Source: Carnegiea gigantea (taxonomy: Eukaryota > Streptophyta > Magnoliopsida > Caryophyllales > Cactaceae). Taken from it: a stretch of DNA of 64,000 nucleotides. Numbering within the stretch: position 1 is the stretch's first letter; each line of letters begins with the position of its first letter. Of the stretch, positions 47,525 to 58,712 are shown piece after piece. Under the pieces are notes generated by a model. That model made no database searches, had not been told where the DNA came from, and saw only the letters and a list, made by a program, of their open reading frames with translations. The position numbers and the translations under genes are program-made. The stretch is taken from the NCBI GenBank assembly GCA_029747015.1, contig JAKOGI010000001.1:3341001-3405000 (forward strand). The letters run 5' to 3'.

Positions 47525-47592
<68 letters not shown>
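47307..47592 (+). mobile_element. tRNA-derived SINE, second copy, with expanded (TA)n tail
   Basis: The same body as the APT-intron SINE: GGCCGGGTGGCCAACACTCC (A box), GGTTCAAACC (B box), GAGCACAATTCTGCCT and GTCTGAGTTTTGACATTCCCC. The upstream flank ATATTGCACCCTAATT (47291-47306) recurs after the TA tail, partly at 47593 onward and more fully after the second tail at about 47879. That marks a target duplication of about 16 bp. The A-tail is replaced by about 33 TA units (47527-47592). Confidence 0.85.
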
Positions 47593-47595
<3 letters not shown>

Positions 47596-48125
47596 CCTAA
47601 TTTTTTTAATGTAAAGGGTACAAATCTACATTTAAAAAATGAAACAAGTCTAAATTAAAATATTTTTAATTAAAAAAGTCTAAACTAAAATATCAAAAAA
47701 CAAAAGTCTTTTCCCAACAACTGCCGTTCGCATAATTACTTCAAAATTATGGTATTGTTCTTAACATAGTTTAGATAATGTTGAGAGATATTTATTTGAG
47801 TGGATATCCACAGTTTAATTTAGCTTGTACTAGTAGGTTGGGCCCGCTTATCCATGTAAAAATATATATATATATATATATATTGCACCCTAAATTTTTT
47901 AATGTAGAGGGTACAAATCTACATTTAAAAAATGAAACAAGTCTAAATTAAAATATCTTTAATTAAAAAAGTCTAAACTAAAATATCAAAAAACAAAAGT
48001 CTTTTCCCAACAACTGCCGTTTGCATAATTACTTCAAAATTATGGTATTGTTCTTAACATAGTTTAGATTTAATGTTGAGAGATATTTATTTGAGTGGAT
48101 ATCCACAGTTCAATCTAGCTTGTAC
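47499..48125 (+). repeat. Tandem duplication covering the SINE 3' end and its flank
   Basis: Unit 1 (about 47499-47830) and unit 2 (about 47831-48125) each begin with TAGTAGG(C/T)TG(A/G)GCC. Each runs through the SINE tail and TA array and continues through the same roughly 230 bp to TAGCTTGTAC. Differences are few outside the TA arrays. The junction TAGCTTGTAC/TAGTAGG shows a head-to-tail duplication after the SINE inserted. Unit 2 keeps GGCCCGCTTATCC, closer to the APT-intron SINE than unit 1. Confidence 0.88.
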
Positions 48126-49066
48126 TATATCCCGAATCAATTTCTTATATACTCTCAGGAGCATATATTTTCATTGCCTACGTGTATATATTTTTCACGC
48201 GTGTATTTATCATGTATTAATTTTTAAATATACATTTGCTGATGTGGCTCTTGAAAGTATGTACTCTCAGAAATATAATGTACATATTGCATAATAGGAT
48301 AATAAAACTTGATTCCAACAAATAAAATGGAATAATTTTTCTGAATAATGACACTGAATTAAACCATAAACTATGAGACGTACAAAAGAAAAGTGAATCA
48401 TCAGTTAAAAACAACTAAATGACGAAGAAAGTGAACTAATAGCTTTCTTGACATATTGGGAGAAGTAACCTCTAACCTTGAGAAGGGTTTATCAAGGGCT
48501 TTTTTTGGGGCTTAAGGTGTGTTCTCTGCAAAAAATTGGTCATTTTAGGGCTGATTAGCTATTTGTTATAGTTCTTAGGGATTTTGCAGTCCTCATATTA
48601 TATGTTTAGAAATGTATATGTACCAGTGGAAGTCATGTAAGTACACGTATATTAGAATTTATCTATATGACGAATTATACACATAGTAAATTGATCATAC
48701 GTGACTCCTAAAAAGTTTGTCCTGCTAGAAGTACAATTAGTTGTTTCGATTCTATTAATTGTACGTTAACTATCAAACATTAGTAGTTGATGGTTACCCA
48801 TTCAAGTAGTTTCTCCCCCTAATCCGTCCCGTATTTTCCTGGTTGACTTAGCTTTTAAAGTTTACAAACAAATTAAACATGACAGATTTTGAAATTGAAA
48901 ATAGTATATTATGGAGCCTTTTGACATGAATTTTAAAATAATTACATTATAATATGTAACTGCTAGATAGAGATGGTTTAAAAGCTACTCTCTGTAGCTT
49001 TCTAAAAGATTACATATATGTCTAAAATATTATTTTTATGTCTAACAACTATCCTAACTATTACTT

Positions 49067-49326
49067 GGGTTTGTTTGACAGATTGTTTTTTGAAGAATTT
49101 TTTTTTTTATAGTCAAACAAAGCTCTTTGGACCAAAGCTAGTTATTTGATCAAGCCAAAAAGCTAATTTTGAGTGTTTGATAGGATAGCTTTTTAGAAGA
49201 GATTTTTGAGTCCAAGCAATTAGCTTGAAAATGCTAATTATATGAACTTTTTGGAAGAACTTCTTAAAGAATTAGTTTTTTTGTCTCATAACTTTGTCTG
49301 GAACAACTAATTTCATCAAATACACA

Positions 49327-49366
<40 letters not shown>

Positions 49367-49513
49367 CACACATACACACACACACACACACATATATATA
49401 TATTACAAACATTTAATTCAAACAGTAAATACAAATAGCTAAGTCAAACAATAACAACTAATAACTAATATATATAAATAGTTAATAACTAATAGTTATT
49501 TATCAAACAGGAC
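49067..49513 (-). mobile_element. hAT-like MITE, copy 3 (inverted), enlarged by CA/TA repeats
   Basis: The right end (reverse complement GGTCCTGTTTGATAAATAAC) and the left end GGGTTTGTTTGACAGATTG are inverted repeats matching copies 1 and 2. The reverse strand has TTAGTTGTTATTG, TTTGATGAAATTAGTTGTTCC and AAAAAGCTAA-type words in the same order as copy 1. A CA/TA microsatellite (49321-49401) lies inside. Confidence 0.66.
49321..49401. repeat. (CA)n/(TA)n compound microsatellite
   Basis: CA units interrupted by ATACA and ending in a TA run, internal to the MITE. This is a low-complexity expansion with no other feature. Confidence 0.92.
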
Positions 49514-49975
49514 CGTATAAAACACCGAAAATTGTGGCAATTTTGCCAAACCAGACCACGTAGAACACCCTTACTTTTTCTTTTCCTTTTTTACCTCCTT
49601 GAAGAGCACCCTTTAATGACAAAGTTACTGTTCTTATTACTGAATACATGAAATGAAAATAACAAGCATAAACAAAAATAAATAAATAACTTACACTGTC
49701 ATCCAACATCTGTCATATAGTTGGATGCCAGTATTATAAGTTAATGACTATTCTTATTTCCCCCTTTCTTTTCTTTTTTTTTTCCTACGGGTGAAAAGTG
49801 ACGCATTGATGAATCAAGAACAGCGAAGAATGAAATCTACGAAAGGAACAGTGGTTTTCCTTCGTCTCATCCTTCATTTTTTTATATGCAGGAGAATATT
49901 TTCTTAGGCTTAGTCGATGTGTAGGGCTTACTTATGTATGTTGCTTGTCAGTTGAGATAACTACTTAAATTATTA

Positions 49976-50085
49976 GTAATAATAATAATAATAATAATTA
50001 GTATTATTATTATTCTTATTCTCCCACTCCTTCTTCTTCTTATTATTATTATTATAATTACTATTATTATTAATAATATAAGCTA
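49976..50085. repeat. Self-complementary AAT/ATT trinucleotide array
   Basis: A run of AAT units (49977-49999) is followed by ATT units, then a TTCTTCTTCTT stretch, further TTATTA units and an ATTACTATTATTATTAATAAT end. The AAT and ATT halves can pair as a fold-back. Confidence 0.85.
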
Positions 50086-50580
50086 ACAATACTTTATAAG
50101 TTGTACTACACAACCACGAGAACGGCACCCAAATTATTTTACGGGCAAGTACTCTTGTCTCATTCGTCCCACCCTCCCTCCAATAAAATGGACTCTATTT
50201 TTCTTTTATTTTCTTCATTATGTTTTAAACTGTTTGATAGTAAACAAGACTTTTTGAAGCTTTAATCATGATTAGATGATGTGACAGATATTGCTAATAC
50301 ACCGTTTGACTGTAGAGGAACTGTAGCATACTAATTAGCCAGTGGTTACAGTGTGCTAATTAATTAATTGCCTTTTTAATTAAGCGATGGAAGTGTTGGA
50401 CTTCTGCAACTTAATTGTTTTATCATTGCATGAATTTGGCCCCTTTCTATGAGCTGTAACGTACCAACCGTAGTCTCAATCATTATGGAATTTTAATTTA
50501 AAAAAAAAAAAAGAATTTCGAAATTCTTATAGTAATCCAAACTCAATATTCGTATCAAAATTCTGTCTCATTTTTCAAAG

Positions 50581-50588
50581 TATATATA
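50581..50588 (+). promoter_or_regulatory. Likely TATA box of bHLH copy 2
   Basis: TATATATA lies 100 bp before the ATG at 50681, with a CT-rich leader between them. The position mirrors copy 1, where the TATA box is 134 bp from the ATG. Confidence 0.55.
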
Positions 50589-50680
50589 TCCTCGTACATT
50601 CCATTATGTTCCAGTGCCACCAAAGTACTTGACATTCCTTCATCTCTTTCCGTTCCTCTTCCCTCAACCAAAATCTGAAA

Positions 50681-52104
50681 ATGGAGCATGCTGGAATGGG
50701 CAAGGGAGCTGTCTTTGATGGGGAATGGGAATCCTTATGCAAATTGTTGACCTTCGACGAGCCCAATTTTGAAACTGATCAATTCCTTAGCCATTCTGCT
50801 TGCTCGCTTACAACCCCATCTATCGACGATGGACTCAACAATTCTTTCTCACAATATACTACTAGTAGCTATGATCATTTCCCTTTGCAAATGCCAAACT
50901 ATGAAAATTACCATTTGAATGAATGTAATGACTTCGCATTGCCAAATGATGCATTATTGCCAGCTAGTTTTGTCAGTGGGAATGGAGCACATGATACCCT
51001 TTTTGCCTCAATTTATGCCCATGAGGATGGATCAAGCAGTTCCCAAACAAGTGGTGCAGAAAGCCAATCAACCATTAACATGCAGAGCGCGCCAAAGAGA
51101 GTGTTGAGTACATTCGATATGGAAACCGAAACAGAAAGGAATGATCGATCATCCGTCATGCCGCCTAAAAAGAAAGCCCGTGGTCAAAATGTAAGTAGAA
51201 TACCAATCAACACAGCTCAATTTCTCTTAAGTTTTCTTTTCAAAGTTCATTTTATGACAGAAGTTTCCATTCTTGAAACAGAAAGCTAAGAAGATTGATA
51301 ACAAGAATGGGAGTGATGAGGACGATATGATTACCAATGGTGGGTCAATTAGCCAGAGTGCTAGTGCTGAGGTTTCGGATGAGGGATCGAATTTGTCTCA
51401 AGAGAACAGCGAAGGAGAGAATTCAGGGTCCAAAGAAATCGAAGGTGTAGCCTCGAAAGGGAAGAAAAGAGCAAGCAGAGGCGCGGCTACTGATCCTCAG
51501 AGTCTCTATGCAAGGGTATCATTTTACCCCACTTTCTGATCAGTTTCAAACTAGTATTAAACTGTTTAGCAGTTCTCTAAGTATGGAAATGGATGTATGT
51601 TGTTCAGTTGACAAAATTTGCTGATCTTAGCTGGCTTATTCTTGATGATGCAGAAAAGAAGAGAAAGAATAAATGAGAGGCTGAGAATCTTGCAAACTCT
51701 TGTGCCCAATGGAACAAAGGTAAAAGCCAACTAGGCAACTACGCACTATAAAATTCATCTTCCCATGTTTTGAGTTCGGACTGATTTGGGAAGTGATGGA
51801 AGCCATGAGAAACTTTATTCTGATCTTAAGCTTCTTCAATGGATTTGGCAGGTTGACATTAGCACAATGCTAGAAGAGGCACTCCATTATGTCAAATTCC
51901 TGCAGCTTCAAATCAGGGTAAATTTCTGATTACATTGACAGAACTCCAAACTTCAAAGTGAATGTTATATTTGACAAACTAATTAAACGTTCACGGTCTT
52001 TGCAGTTGTTGAGCTCGGATGACTTGTGGATGTATGCTCCTCTTGCTTACAATGGAGTCGATATCAGTCTTTACAAACGGATTTCTCCGTTTCTACTACC
52101 TTGA
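50681..52104 (+). CDS. RSL4-like: RSL-type bHLH transcription factor (root-hair class), copy 2
   Basis: Five in-phase exons: 50681-51190, 51282-51515, 51654-51719, 51852-51917 and 52006-52104, giving 324 residues. Exons 2 to 5 have exactly the same lengths as copy 1 (234, 66, 66 and 99 bp). The N-terminal block is VFDGEWESLCKLLTFDEPNF. The linker KNGSDEDDM..EGVASKGKKRASRG leads into GAATDPQSLYAR, then the basic region KRRERINERLRILQTLVPNG with the usual Glu and Arg E-box contacts. Helix 2 is STMLEEALHYVKFLQLQI and the tail is LLSSDDLWMYAPLAYNGVDI. RSL2/RSL4 proteins control root-hair elongation genes. This copy has every canonical residue and is the better candidate for the full ancestral function. 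RSL2, RSL4 and RSL5 cannot be told apart with certainty by eye; synteny favours RSL4. Confidence 0.94.
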
Positions 52105-53323
52105 GCAATGCAAAGGGTCAATATAGAGCCTCTTTTACTTGTATAATTCTAATGATTCGCTTTGAAGAACGTCGCCTATGATGACTAAGTGTACGTAGAT
52201 TTGATTAACAGAGTTATGTTGATTAGGAAATCAGTTTCAGCCTTTCAGGATTTGATTTGACTGCAATGGTTTGTGACAAAGTCACAGTAACATTGCAGCA
52301 AACAACATTGTTTACAGATGATTATGTAGCAACGTGCTATTTGCAGTTTGGCACTTTACATGAACAGTTGAAAAGATTCAAGGCTCTACTTCAAAATCAA
52401 CAGATTTGTCAATACAAAACTGCTGGAAAGTCTTCTATGTTTCTTAAATGTACCCTTCTATGTTCCACTTCATCCTATTAGTTCATCTCCAAAACCTATA
52501 TCATGCTTCTAAGAGTACATACTATCACAAGTTACGTGAGTGCCACATATTAAAAATTGTCTATATGACAAATACACGTTGGAAGAATATATATACACGG
52601 CAAGTAAGAGTGCACACTCCTATATGTATAATATACATTACCGTTCCTCTCATTCACGGGGTTTACGGCCGCTGTCATTTGGTTTGTTTGCAAGTAGTCC
52701 TTGCATTAATTACCCAAATAAAAAGCTCATTACTATTTTATACAACTGCAACTTGAGTATAACATTAACAATAAGAAGTTACTTGAAAAGTCGAAATAAA
52801 TTGTGAGATATAGGGAAAAAGTAATGGGGTCATACAAGAAGTCAGGTCAAAGAATATGATATCACATAAACGATTCACAAGACCCTGTCCCACGAACGAT
52901 CGTGCAAGAAAGAGTATTATGTAAATTGTATAGTTGAAAGTGTGTATTTTGACCTTTAATTATTCATGTAAGACAATAAAATTGTTCATACATTCAATTA
53001 TTGTGTGTGAACAATCTATAGATGACCGTATAATAAACTCCAATTATTGTGTGCATACAATTATAGATGGAAGTTATTCTTAGATGTATGGCGCAGTCTC
53101 TGATAAACTTGGTCAAACAACAACATTTGTAGTTTGCTATATGCTGCTTCTTTTTCGTAGGTAGTGATATCCGTAAGGATAAGGCCACTTACGTTTGAAT
53201 CTTATGAAAAACTCAAACCGTACGCAAGCGGGATCCACAATAGAAGGTTATTGTTGTTGCTATATGCTAATGCTTTTTTTTCTTTCTTTTTTTTTTTTGG
53301 AGAGGGGGTCGAAGTGAGGTATG
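52105..53323. other. Intergenic between bHLH copy 2 and the Copia element
   Basis: This holds the 3' region of the bHLH gene, then AT-rich sequence with no gene. Frames at 52257-52481 and 52448-52806 have no domain. A T-rich tract (about 53274-53298) immediately precedes the retroelement. Confidence 0.5.
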
Positions 53324-53328
53324 GGATG

Positions 53329-53544
53329 TGTTGGAGTATGAAAGTGGGTATTGTCCCACATTGATAATATTCAAAGAATATGATAGTAGGTGTTGTCCCA
53401 CATTGATAAAATTGAAGGGTTTGAGCATGTATATAAGCTTGTGAGTTACTCCACTCATTGCCAATTGATTTTGAGATGGAACCTCATTTAAGCTTGAATG
53501 CATGACTCGTTGTTGAAAGCCCAATTAATATAAAAAATTTAATA
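53329..53544 (+). repeat. LTR-A, 5' copy
   Basis: 216 bp from TGTTGGAGTATG to AATTTAATA, directly abutting the primer-binding site. It contains two copies of GTTGTCCCACATTGATAA-type sequence about 45 bp apart, the first within a GTGGG..CCCAC inverted repeat, and a TATATAAG (TATA-like) at about 53431-53438. Hand alignment with the 3' copy shows about 16 differences, nearly all transitions. Confidence 0.88.
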
Positions 53545-53556
53545 TGGTATCAGAGC
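53545..53556 (+). promoter_or_regulatory. Primer-binding site (initiator tRNA-Met)
   Basis: TGGTATCAGAGC is complementary to the 3' region of plant initiator tRNA-Met as used by most plant Copia elements, and starts right after the LTR. Confidence 0.9.
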
Positions 53557-53722
53557 CACAAATTTCTGGAAAACACTCAACTTTGTTCTTCTACTTTCAA
53601 CTCGCTCTTTGATCTTTACTTTTGTTGTTTCTTTTCTTTTTCCCCTGAATCCCTCAAATGCGTGATTGTTACGCTTGAGCATTGATCTTCTTGATAAGAA
53701 TCTTGATTACATTTCTGAAAGA

Positions 53723-56700
53723 ATGGCTACGAGTTCAGAAAACTATACTGGACAAACAGAAATTCCAATGCAGTTAAACAATTACAGTCTTGATCCTGGA
53801 CATGTTTTGTATCTTCATCATTCCGATAACCCTAACTGTATTTTGTCTAGTAACCTTCTTGTTGGCACCAATTATGCACAATGGAAGAGATCTTGTGAAC
53901 TGTCTCTGTCTGCAAAGAATAAAATGTCATTTGTGAATGGAGATTATCCTAAACCGGCAAATGATTCTCCATTGCGTCCCCTTTGGGAAAGATGCAACAG
54001 TATGGTCATTTCTTGGTTGCTGCATTCTGTGGATAAGGATATTGCTGCAAGCATCATATACACTCCTACTGCATCACAAATCTGGAAGGATTTGTCACAA
54101 AGATTTAGTTATAGTCAAGGGACTAAGATTTATCACTTGCAAAAAGAAATGAGCAACTTAACACAAGGCAATCTCTCTGTTTCTGCGTATTTTACCAAAT
54201 GTAAACAACTCTGGGATGAATATATAGTGTTGGTTGCTCCATGTTCTTGTGAGTCCATTGGTTCTGCTATGAAGATAATAGAAAGGCAGCAACTCATACA
54301 GTTTTTGATGGGATTGAATGAGAGTTATCAGGTGGTAAGAAGCAACATACTAATGATCAGTCCTTTGCCCTCGGTTAATCAAGCCAGCAGCATGGTTCTT
54401 CAAGAAGATCAACAGAGGGAGATGAAGAATTCCAGCGATCTCCATACTGAGATTGAATCCTCGGCATTTCTTTCTCAGCAAAGATTTCAGACTAATCATA
54501 ATAGGCCTTCTTTAGCTGGTTATCCATCTCAAACAATTCATCATGGCTCACAACCTTCTGTGCAGTATCACAATGCTTCAGGTACAAGAAGAACCAGTGT
54601 GCAATGTAACTATTGTAGAAAGCCAGGTCACACAATCGACAAATGTTTCAAGTTGCAAAGGCTGAAAGGACAAAATGACAAAGGAAGAAGACTTGCTGCT
54701 TCAGTGCAAAATACGAATCCAGGAATATCTTTTAATGATACTGGTTCGGTTCATCCTAACACGTAACAAGAGACAGCTGGAAATCACACTTTGACATCAG
54801 ACCAATATGAACAATTGCTCAGTTTACTAAGTAAACAAAATATGCAAGTTACATCCAGTGTGGATGCTTCTCATTCTGCATACCTGGCTGGTAAATGTTT
54901 TTGCTTGCTCACTGCTCAACCAAAGCAGAGCTGGATAATTGACAGTAGAGCTACTGATCACATCACTCCGCACCTATACTTATTTCAGTCATATACTCCT
55001 ATGGTAAACAACTGCTACATAACAATGTCAAATGGAAGACAAGTGCAAGTTGAACACATTGGCACTGTCACTTTAAATGCTGATATTACATTGCAAAATG
55101 TGCTACATGTGCCGGCTTTTCAGTTTAATCTTCTTTCAGCAAGTAAATTAGCTAAATACCTATCATCTAGTGTGATTTTCACACCAAACTCTTGCTATGT
55201 GTAGGACCCTTTGAGGAACAAGCAAGTGGTTCTTGGTAAAGAACAAGGAGGATTGTACCTAGTAGATTCAGTTCCTAAAGGATCTTCAGCATCTTTGCCT
55301 TAACAAACCTCAAGGACAAGTTATCTGTCAGTTTCAGAATTATGGCATTGCAGGCTTGGTCATCCATCTTCTCAACACATGGCTCAAATACCAGTGTTAC
55401 CCTACAAGACACCTACCACCATATGCAGCATCTGTCCACAAGCTAAACAGCATAGAAGTTCATTTCCTTCAAGCACTACAAAAGCAAATAAAGTTTTTGA
55501 ACTTTTACATGTAGACATCTGGGGTCCATATAGGACACCTACATACGATGGTTTCAAGCTATTTCTTTCCATTGTTGATGACTACTGAAGGGCAACCTGG
55601 GTGTTTTTGTTATCACATAAGAGTAATGCTTTTTCTATGTTGGAAGCTTTCATCACTTATGTTGGTACCCAGTTTCATACTCAAGTACAGGTTATTAGAT
55701 TTGATAATGGCTTAGAATTTGGAGACCAACATGCCATAGCATATTACAAGAGTAAGGGGATTGTACATCAGACGTCATGTGTGGATACCCCCCAACAAAA
55801 TGGGGTTGTAGAAAGAAAGCATAAACAATTTTAGAGGTTGCTAGAGCACTATTGTTTCAATCTAAGGTTCCTATAAGATTCTGGGGAGATTGCATATTGA
55901 CAGCAACATATTTGATCAACAGCTTACCAAATTCAGTGCTTGGGTTTAAGACACCTTATGAGTTGTTGTTCCATACTCAACTTACATATGAGAACTTGAG
56001 AACCTTTGGATGTCTTTGCTTTATGTCAACACTGAAACATGGCAGGACAAAGTTTGAATCAAGGGCCCAACCTTGTGTTTTCCTAGGGTATCCTGTAGCA
56101 AAGAAAGCATACAAAGTATACAACTTGATAACCAAGAAAATACATTACAGCAGAGACTTGGTTTTCCATGAACATTATTTTCCATTTCAACATTATCAAC
56201 CTTCTGATATTACCTTACCAAATCACATTTTTATTACTTCAGAAAATGTTGATTTTCAACCTACTGTCCCAGCAACAAATGATGTTTCTCAACTTTTTAA
56301 CGAGGACTTCAACCCAGTACAGACAGACACCTTCCACCTTCACCACAAGATTCCACATCACAAGGTCCTCACACTTTTACTCCCATCCCTTCCAGTGATA
56401 CCAACTCACAATTACAGCCTCTCAGACATCCAGAGCTTAGAAGATCAACAAGGACTTCAAGACCACCAACTCATTTACAGGATTATTTGTGTTCATACAC
56501 TCAACAATCTCATCCATCTACACCATCTCACTGGTGCAACCTGGTGAAATTTTCTACTTTGACCTCTGCTCAGCAGCACACTCTTATTCAGCTTGAACAA
56601 CTTTATGAACCTACCACTTATAAAGAGGCTACAGCTCATCCTCATTGGGTACAAGCAATAAAGACTGAAGTTGAGGCCCTAAGAGCAAATCATACATGGA

Positions 56701-58167
56701 CAGAGGTTGACCTGCCCTCTGGAAAAAAGGCAATCAGCTCAAAATGGGTGTACAAAACAAAACTTAAGGCAGATGGTTCACTGGAGAGGTATAAGGCCAG
56801 GTTAGTCATTCGAGGCAATACTCAAAAGGAAGGAATAGACTATAATGAAACCTTTTCCCCGGTGATAAAAATGACCACTATCAGAACCATCATTGCCCTA
56901 GCAGCATAAAAAAAATGGTCTCTGTACCAACTAAATGTCAACAATACTTTTCTACATGGGAATTGACATGAAGAAGTCTACATGAAAATGCCAGAAGGAA
57001 TTCCCAATCCTCAAAACAAAGTCTGTAAATTACTTATATGGATTAAAGCAAGCTTCAAGGCAATGGCATTCTAAATTGGCTGATTTTCTCAAAACTCAAG
57101 GCTATTCTCAGTCCAAGAATGACTACAGTCTTTTCCTCAAAACTTTAGGACAACATATGACCATTGTTGCAGTTTATGTTGATGACATTCTTCTTACAGG
57201 ATCAAGCACCGAAGAGATCCAACCTCTTAAGAATAACTTACATACAGCTTTTGGCATCAAAGATTTAGGACAGCTTCATTACTTTCTGGGTTTTGAAGTA
57301 TGCCACATACCTGATGGAGTAAGTTTAACTCAAAGAAAATTCACTCAGGATTTGTTGAAGAGCTCTGGTCATTTGAATGCAAAGTCTACTGCTACTCCTC
57401 TTCCCCTTAATTGCAAGCTTGTATCTGACGACGGGGTTTCTCTACAAGACCCTACTATTTACAAGACCTATATAGGCAAGCTAAATTTTTTATCCAACAC
57501 ACGACCAGACATTGCTTTTGCTGTACAGACCCTAAGCCAATTTATGCAACGTCCCACCTCCTCTCATATGGCAGCTTTAGACCATCTGCTACGATACATA
57601 TCTGGGAGCTCAAGCTAAGGCATTTTACTTCGAGGTGCTGACTCCTTAAAGCTCACTGCTTATTCTGACTCAGACTGGGCTTCGTGTCCTATAAGCAAAA
57701 GATCAGTAACCGGATACATTGTACTTTTAGATAAATCACTCATCAGCTGAAAATCTAAGAAGCAAAGCACGGTGGCTAGATCATTAGCAGAAGCCGAGTA
57801 TAGAGCAATGGCTCAAGCAGCGGCTGAAATCAATTGGTTAGTCAGTCTTCTTCAGGAGCTAGGAGTTAATCAGCTAAAGCCAGTCACTCTATATTGTGAC
57901 AACCAGTCCGCTTTACACATCGCTCGCAACCCAGTTTTCCATGAGAGAACTAAACATATAGAGGTTAATTGTCACTTTACTCGTGACAAGGTCATGGAAG
58001 GGCTCATTCAGCTCAGCTATCTGCCTACACGTTCTCAGTTAGCTGATGTACTTACCAAGATATTGCCATCTCACCAGCACTGGTATCTGTTAACCAAGCT
58101 TGGTATGTTCGATCATCATCCCAAGCTTGAGGGGGGGTGTTGGAGACCCAAAAGTCAGCAAAGTTAG
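53723..58167 (+). pseudogene. Copia gag-pol polyprotein, decayed
   Basis: Domains in order: Gag (53723-54763; YAQWKRSCELSLSAKNK, KQLWDEY) with the zinc knuckle CNYCRKPGHTIDKC near 54605-54646; protease (about 54930); GAG-pre-integrase with CSICPQAKQH (about 55414-55443); integrase ([33 protein letters not shown]); reverse transcriptase (56487 on, [31 protein letters not shown] at about 57175-57207); RNase H (SLAEAEYRAMAQAAAEINWL, YCDNQSALHIARN, TKHIEVNCHF). Breaks include in-frame stops at 54764, about 55202, about 55301, 55586, about 56907, about 57616 and about 57748. Frameshifts occur near 55830, near 56300-56480 and near 57020-57040. The protease motif reads DSRA in place of DSGA, and the first reverse-transcriptase Asp region reads LNVNNTF. 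The element cannot make its own proteins. Confidence 0.92.
58121..58137 (+). promoter_or_regulatory. Polypurine tract
   Basis: AAGCTTGAGGGGGGG immediately before the TGTTGGAG start of LTR-B is the plus-strand primer site typical of Copia elements. It proves that LTR-B is the natural 3' LTR of the gag-pol unit. Confidence 0.85.
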
Positions 58168-58393
58168 CACACAAGTTAGTTATGCTGAGGTCATCAAAGT
58201 TTGTTAGTTTGTTAGCTTAACAACTTATATATAAAAGGCTGAAGGTCATTTGAGAAAGGCGCTAAGTTTTTCCTCAGTTTTTTTCATCTTGTACAGAGAG
58301 CTCAAATAAATGAAAACAATATTCTCTCTCTCCTCCTCCTCTGGGCTTCAATGGAGGTTTGAAGAAACTTGATCTCTGCCTCAACATTTAACA
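58138..58393 (+). repeat. LTR-B (3' LTR of the gag-pol unit)
   Basis: 256 bp from TGTTGGAGACCC to CAACATTTAACA. It has a TATATATAAAAGG promoter-like box near 58227-58239 and AATAAATGA near 58305. The interior does not resemble LTR-A. No second copy exists in the window. Confidence 0.82.
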
Positions 58394-58497
58394 TGGTATC
58401 AGAGCGGGTTACTCGATCTTGATTTGCCACCATCCGCGTTTGATTAAAATTGTGTGCACGTGTTGGACCTTGTTAGTAGCCCACACGTGAGGAGGCG
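58394..58497 (+). other. Second primer-binding site and short leader of the LTR-A element
   Basis: TGGTATCAGAGC at 58394-58405 is followed by a leader of about 90 bp (CGATCTTGATTTGCCACC near its start). The leader ends CACACGTGAGGAGGCG, a purine-rich end placed just before LTR-A. This is the whole interior of a TRIM-type element. The first part matches the remnant at 6143-6164. Confidence 0.75.
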
Positions 58498-58712
58498 TAT
58501 TGGAGTATGAAAGTGGGTATTGTCCCACATTGATAATATTCAGAGAATATAATAGTGGGTGTTGTCCCACATTGATAAAATTGAAGGGTTTGAGTATGTA
58601 TATAAGCTTGTGAGTTACTCCACCTATTGCTAATTGATTTTGGAATGGAACCTCATTTAAGTTTTATGTATGACTCGTTGTTGAAAGCCCAATTAATATA
58701 AAAAATTTAGCA
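58498..58712 (+). repeat. LTR-A, 3' copy
   Basis: 215 bp from TATTGGAGTATG (TG changed to TA) to AATTTAGCA, followed by the GGATG target duplication. About 16 differences from the 5' copy, nearly all transitions, indicate a fairly old insertion. Confidence 0.88.

Larger units (their letters stand above)
48126..50570. other. Intergenic stretch left of bHLH copy 2
   Basis: Apart from the MITE and microsatellites listed separately, nothing is recognisable as a gene. Confidence 0.5.
53329..58712 (+). mobile_element. Composite Copia LTR retrotransposon (two different LTR types)
   Basis: Outer boundary: GGATG at 53324-53328 and again at 58713-58717, a 5-bp target duplication. Inside, in order: LTR-A (53329-53544), primer-binding site (53545-53556), decayed gag-pol (53723-58167), polypurine tract (58121-58137) and LTR-B (58138-58393). 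Then come a second primer-binding site (58394-58405), a short leader with its own purine end (58406-58497) and LTR-A again (58498-58712). LTR-A and LTR-B differ over most of their length but share TGTTGGAG at the start, ATTTAACA-type ends and the same primer-binding site. No LTR-B copy lies 5' of gag-pol. Confidence 0.9.
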
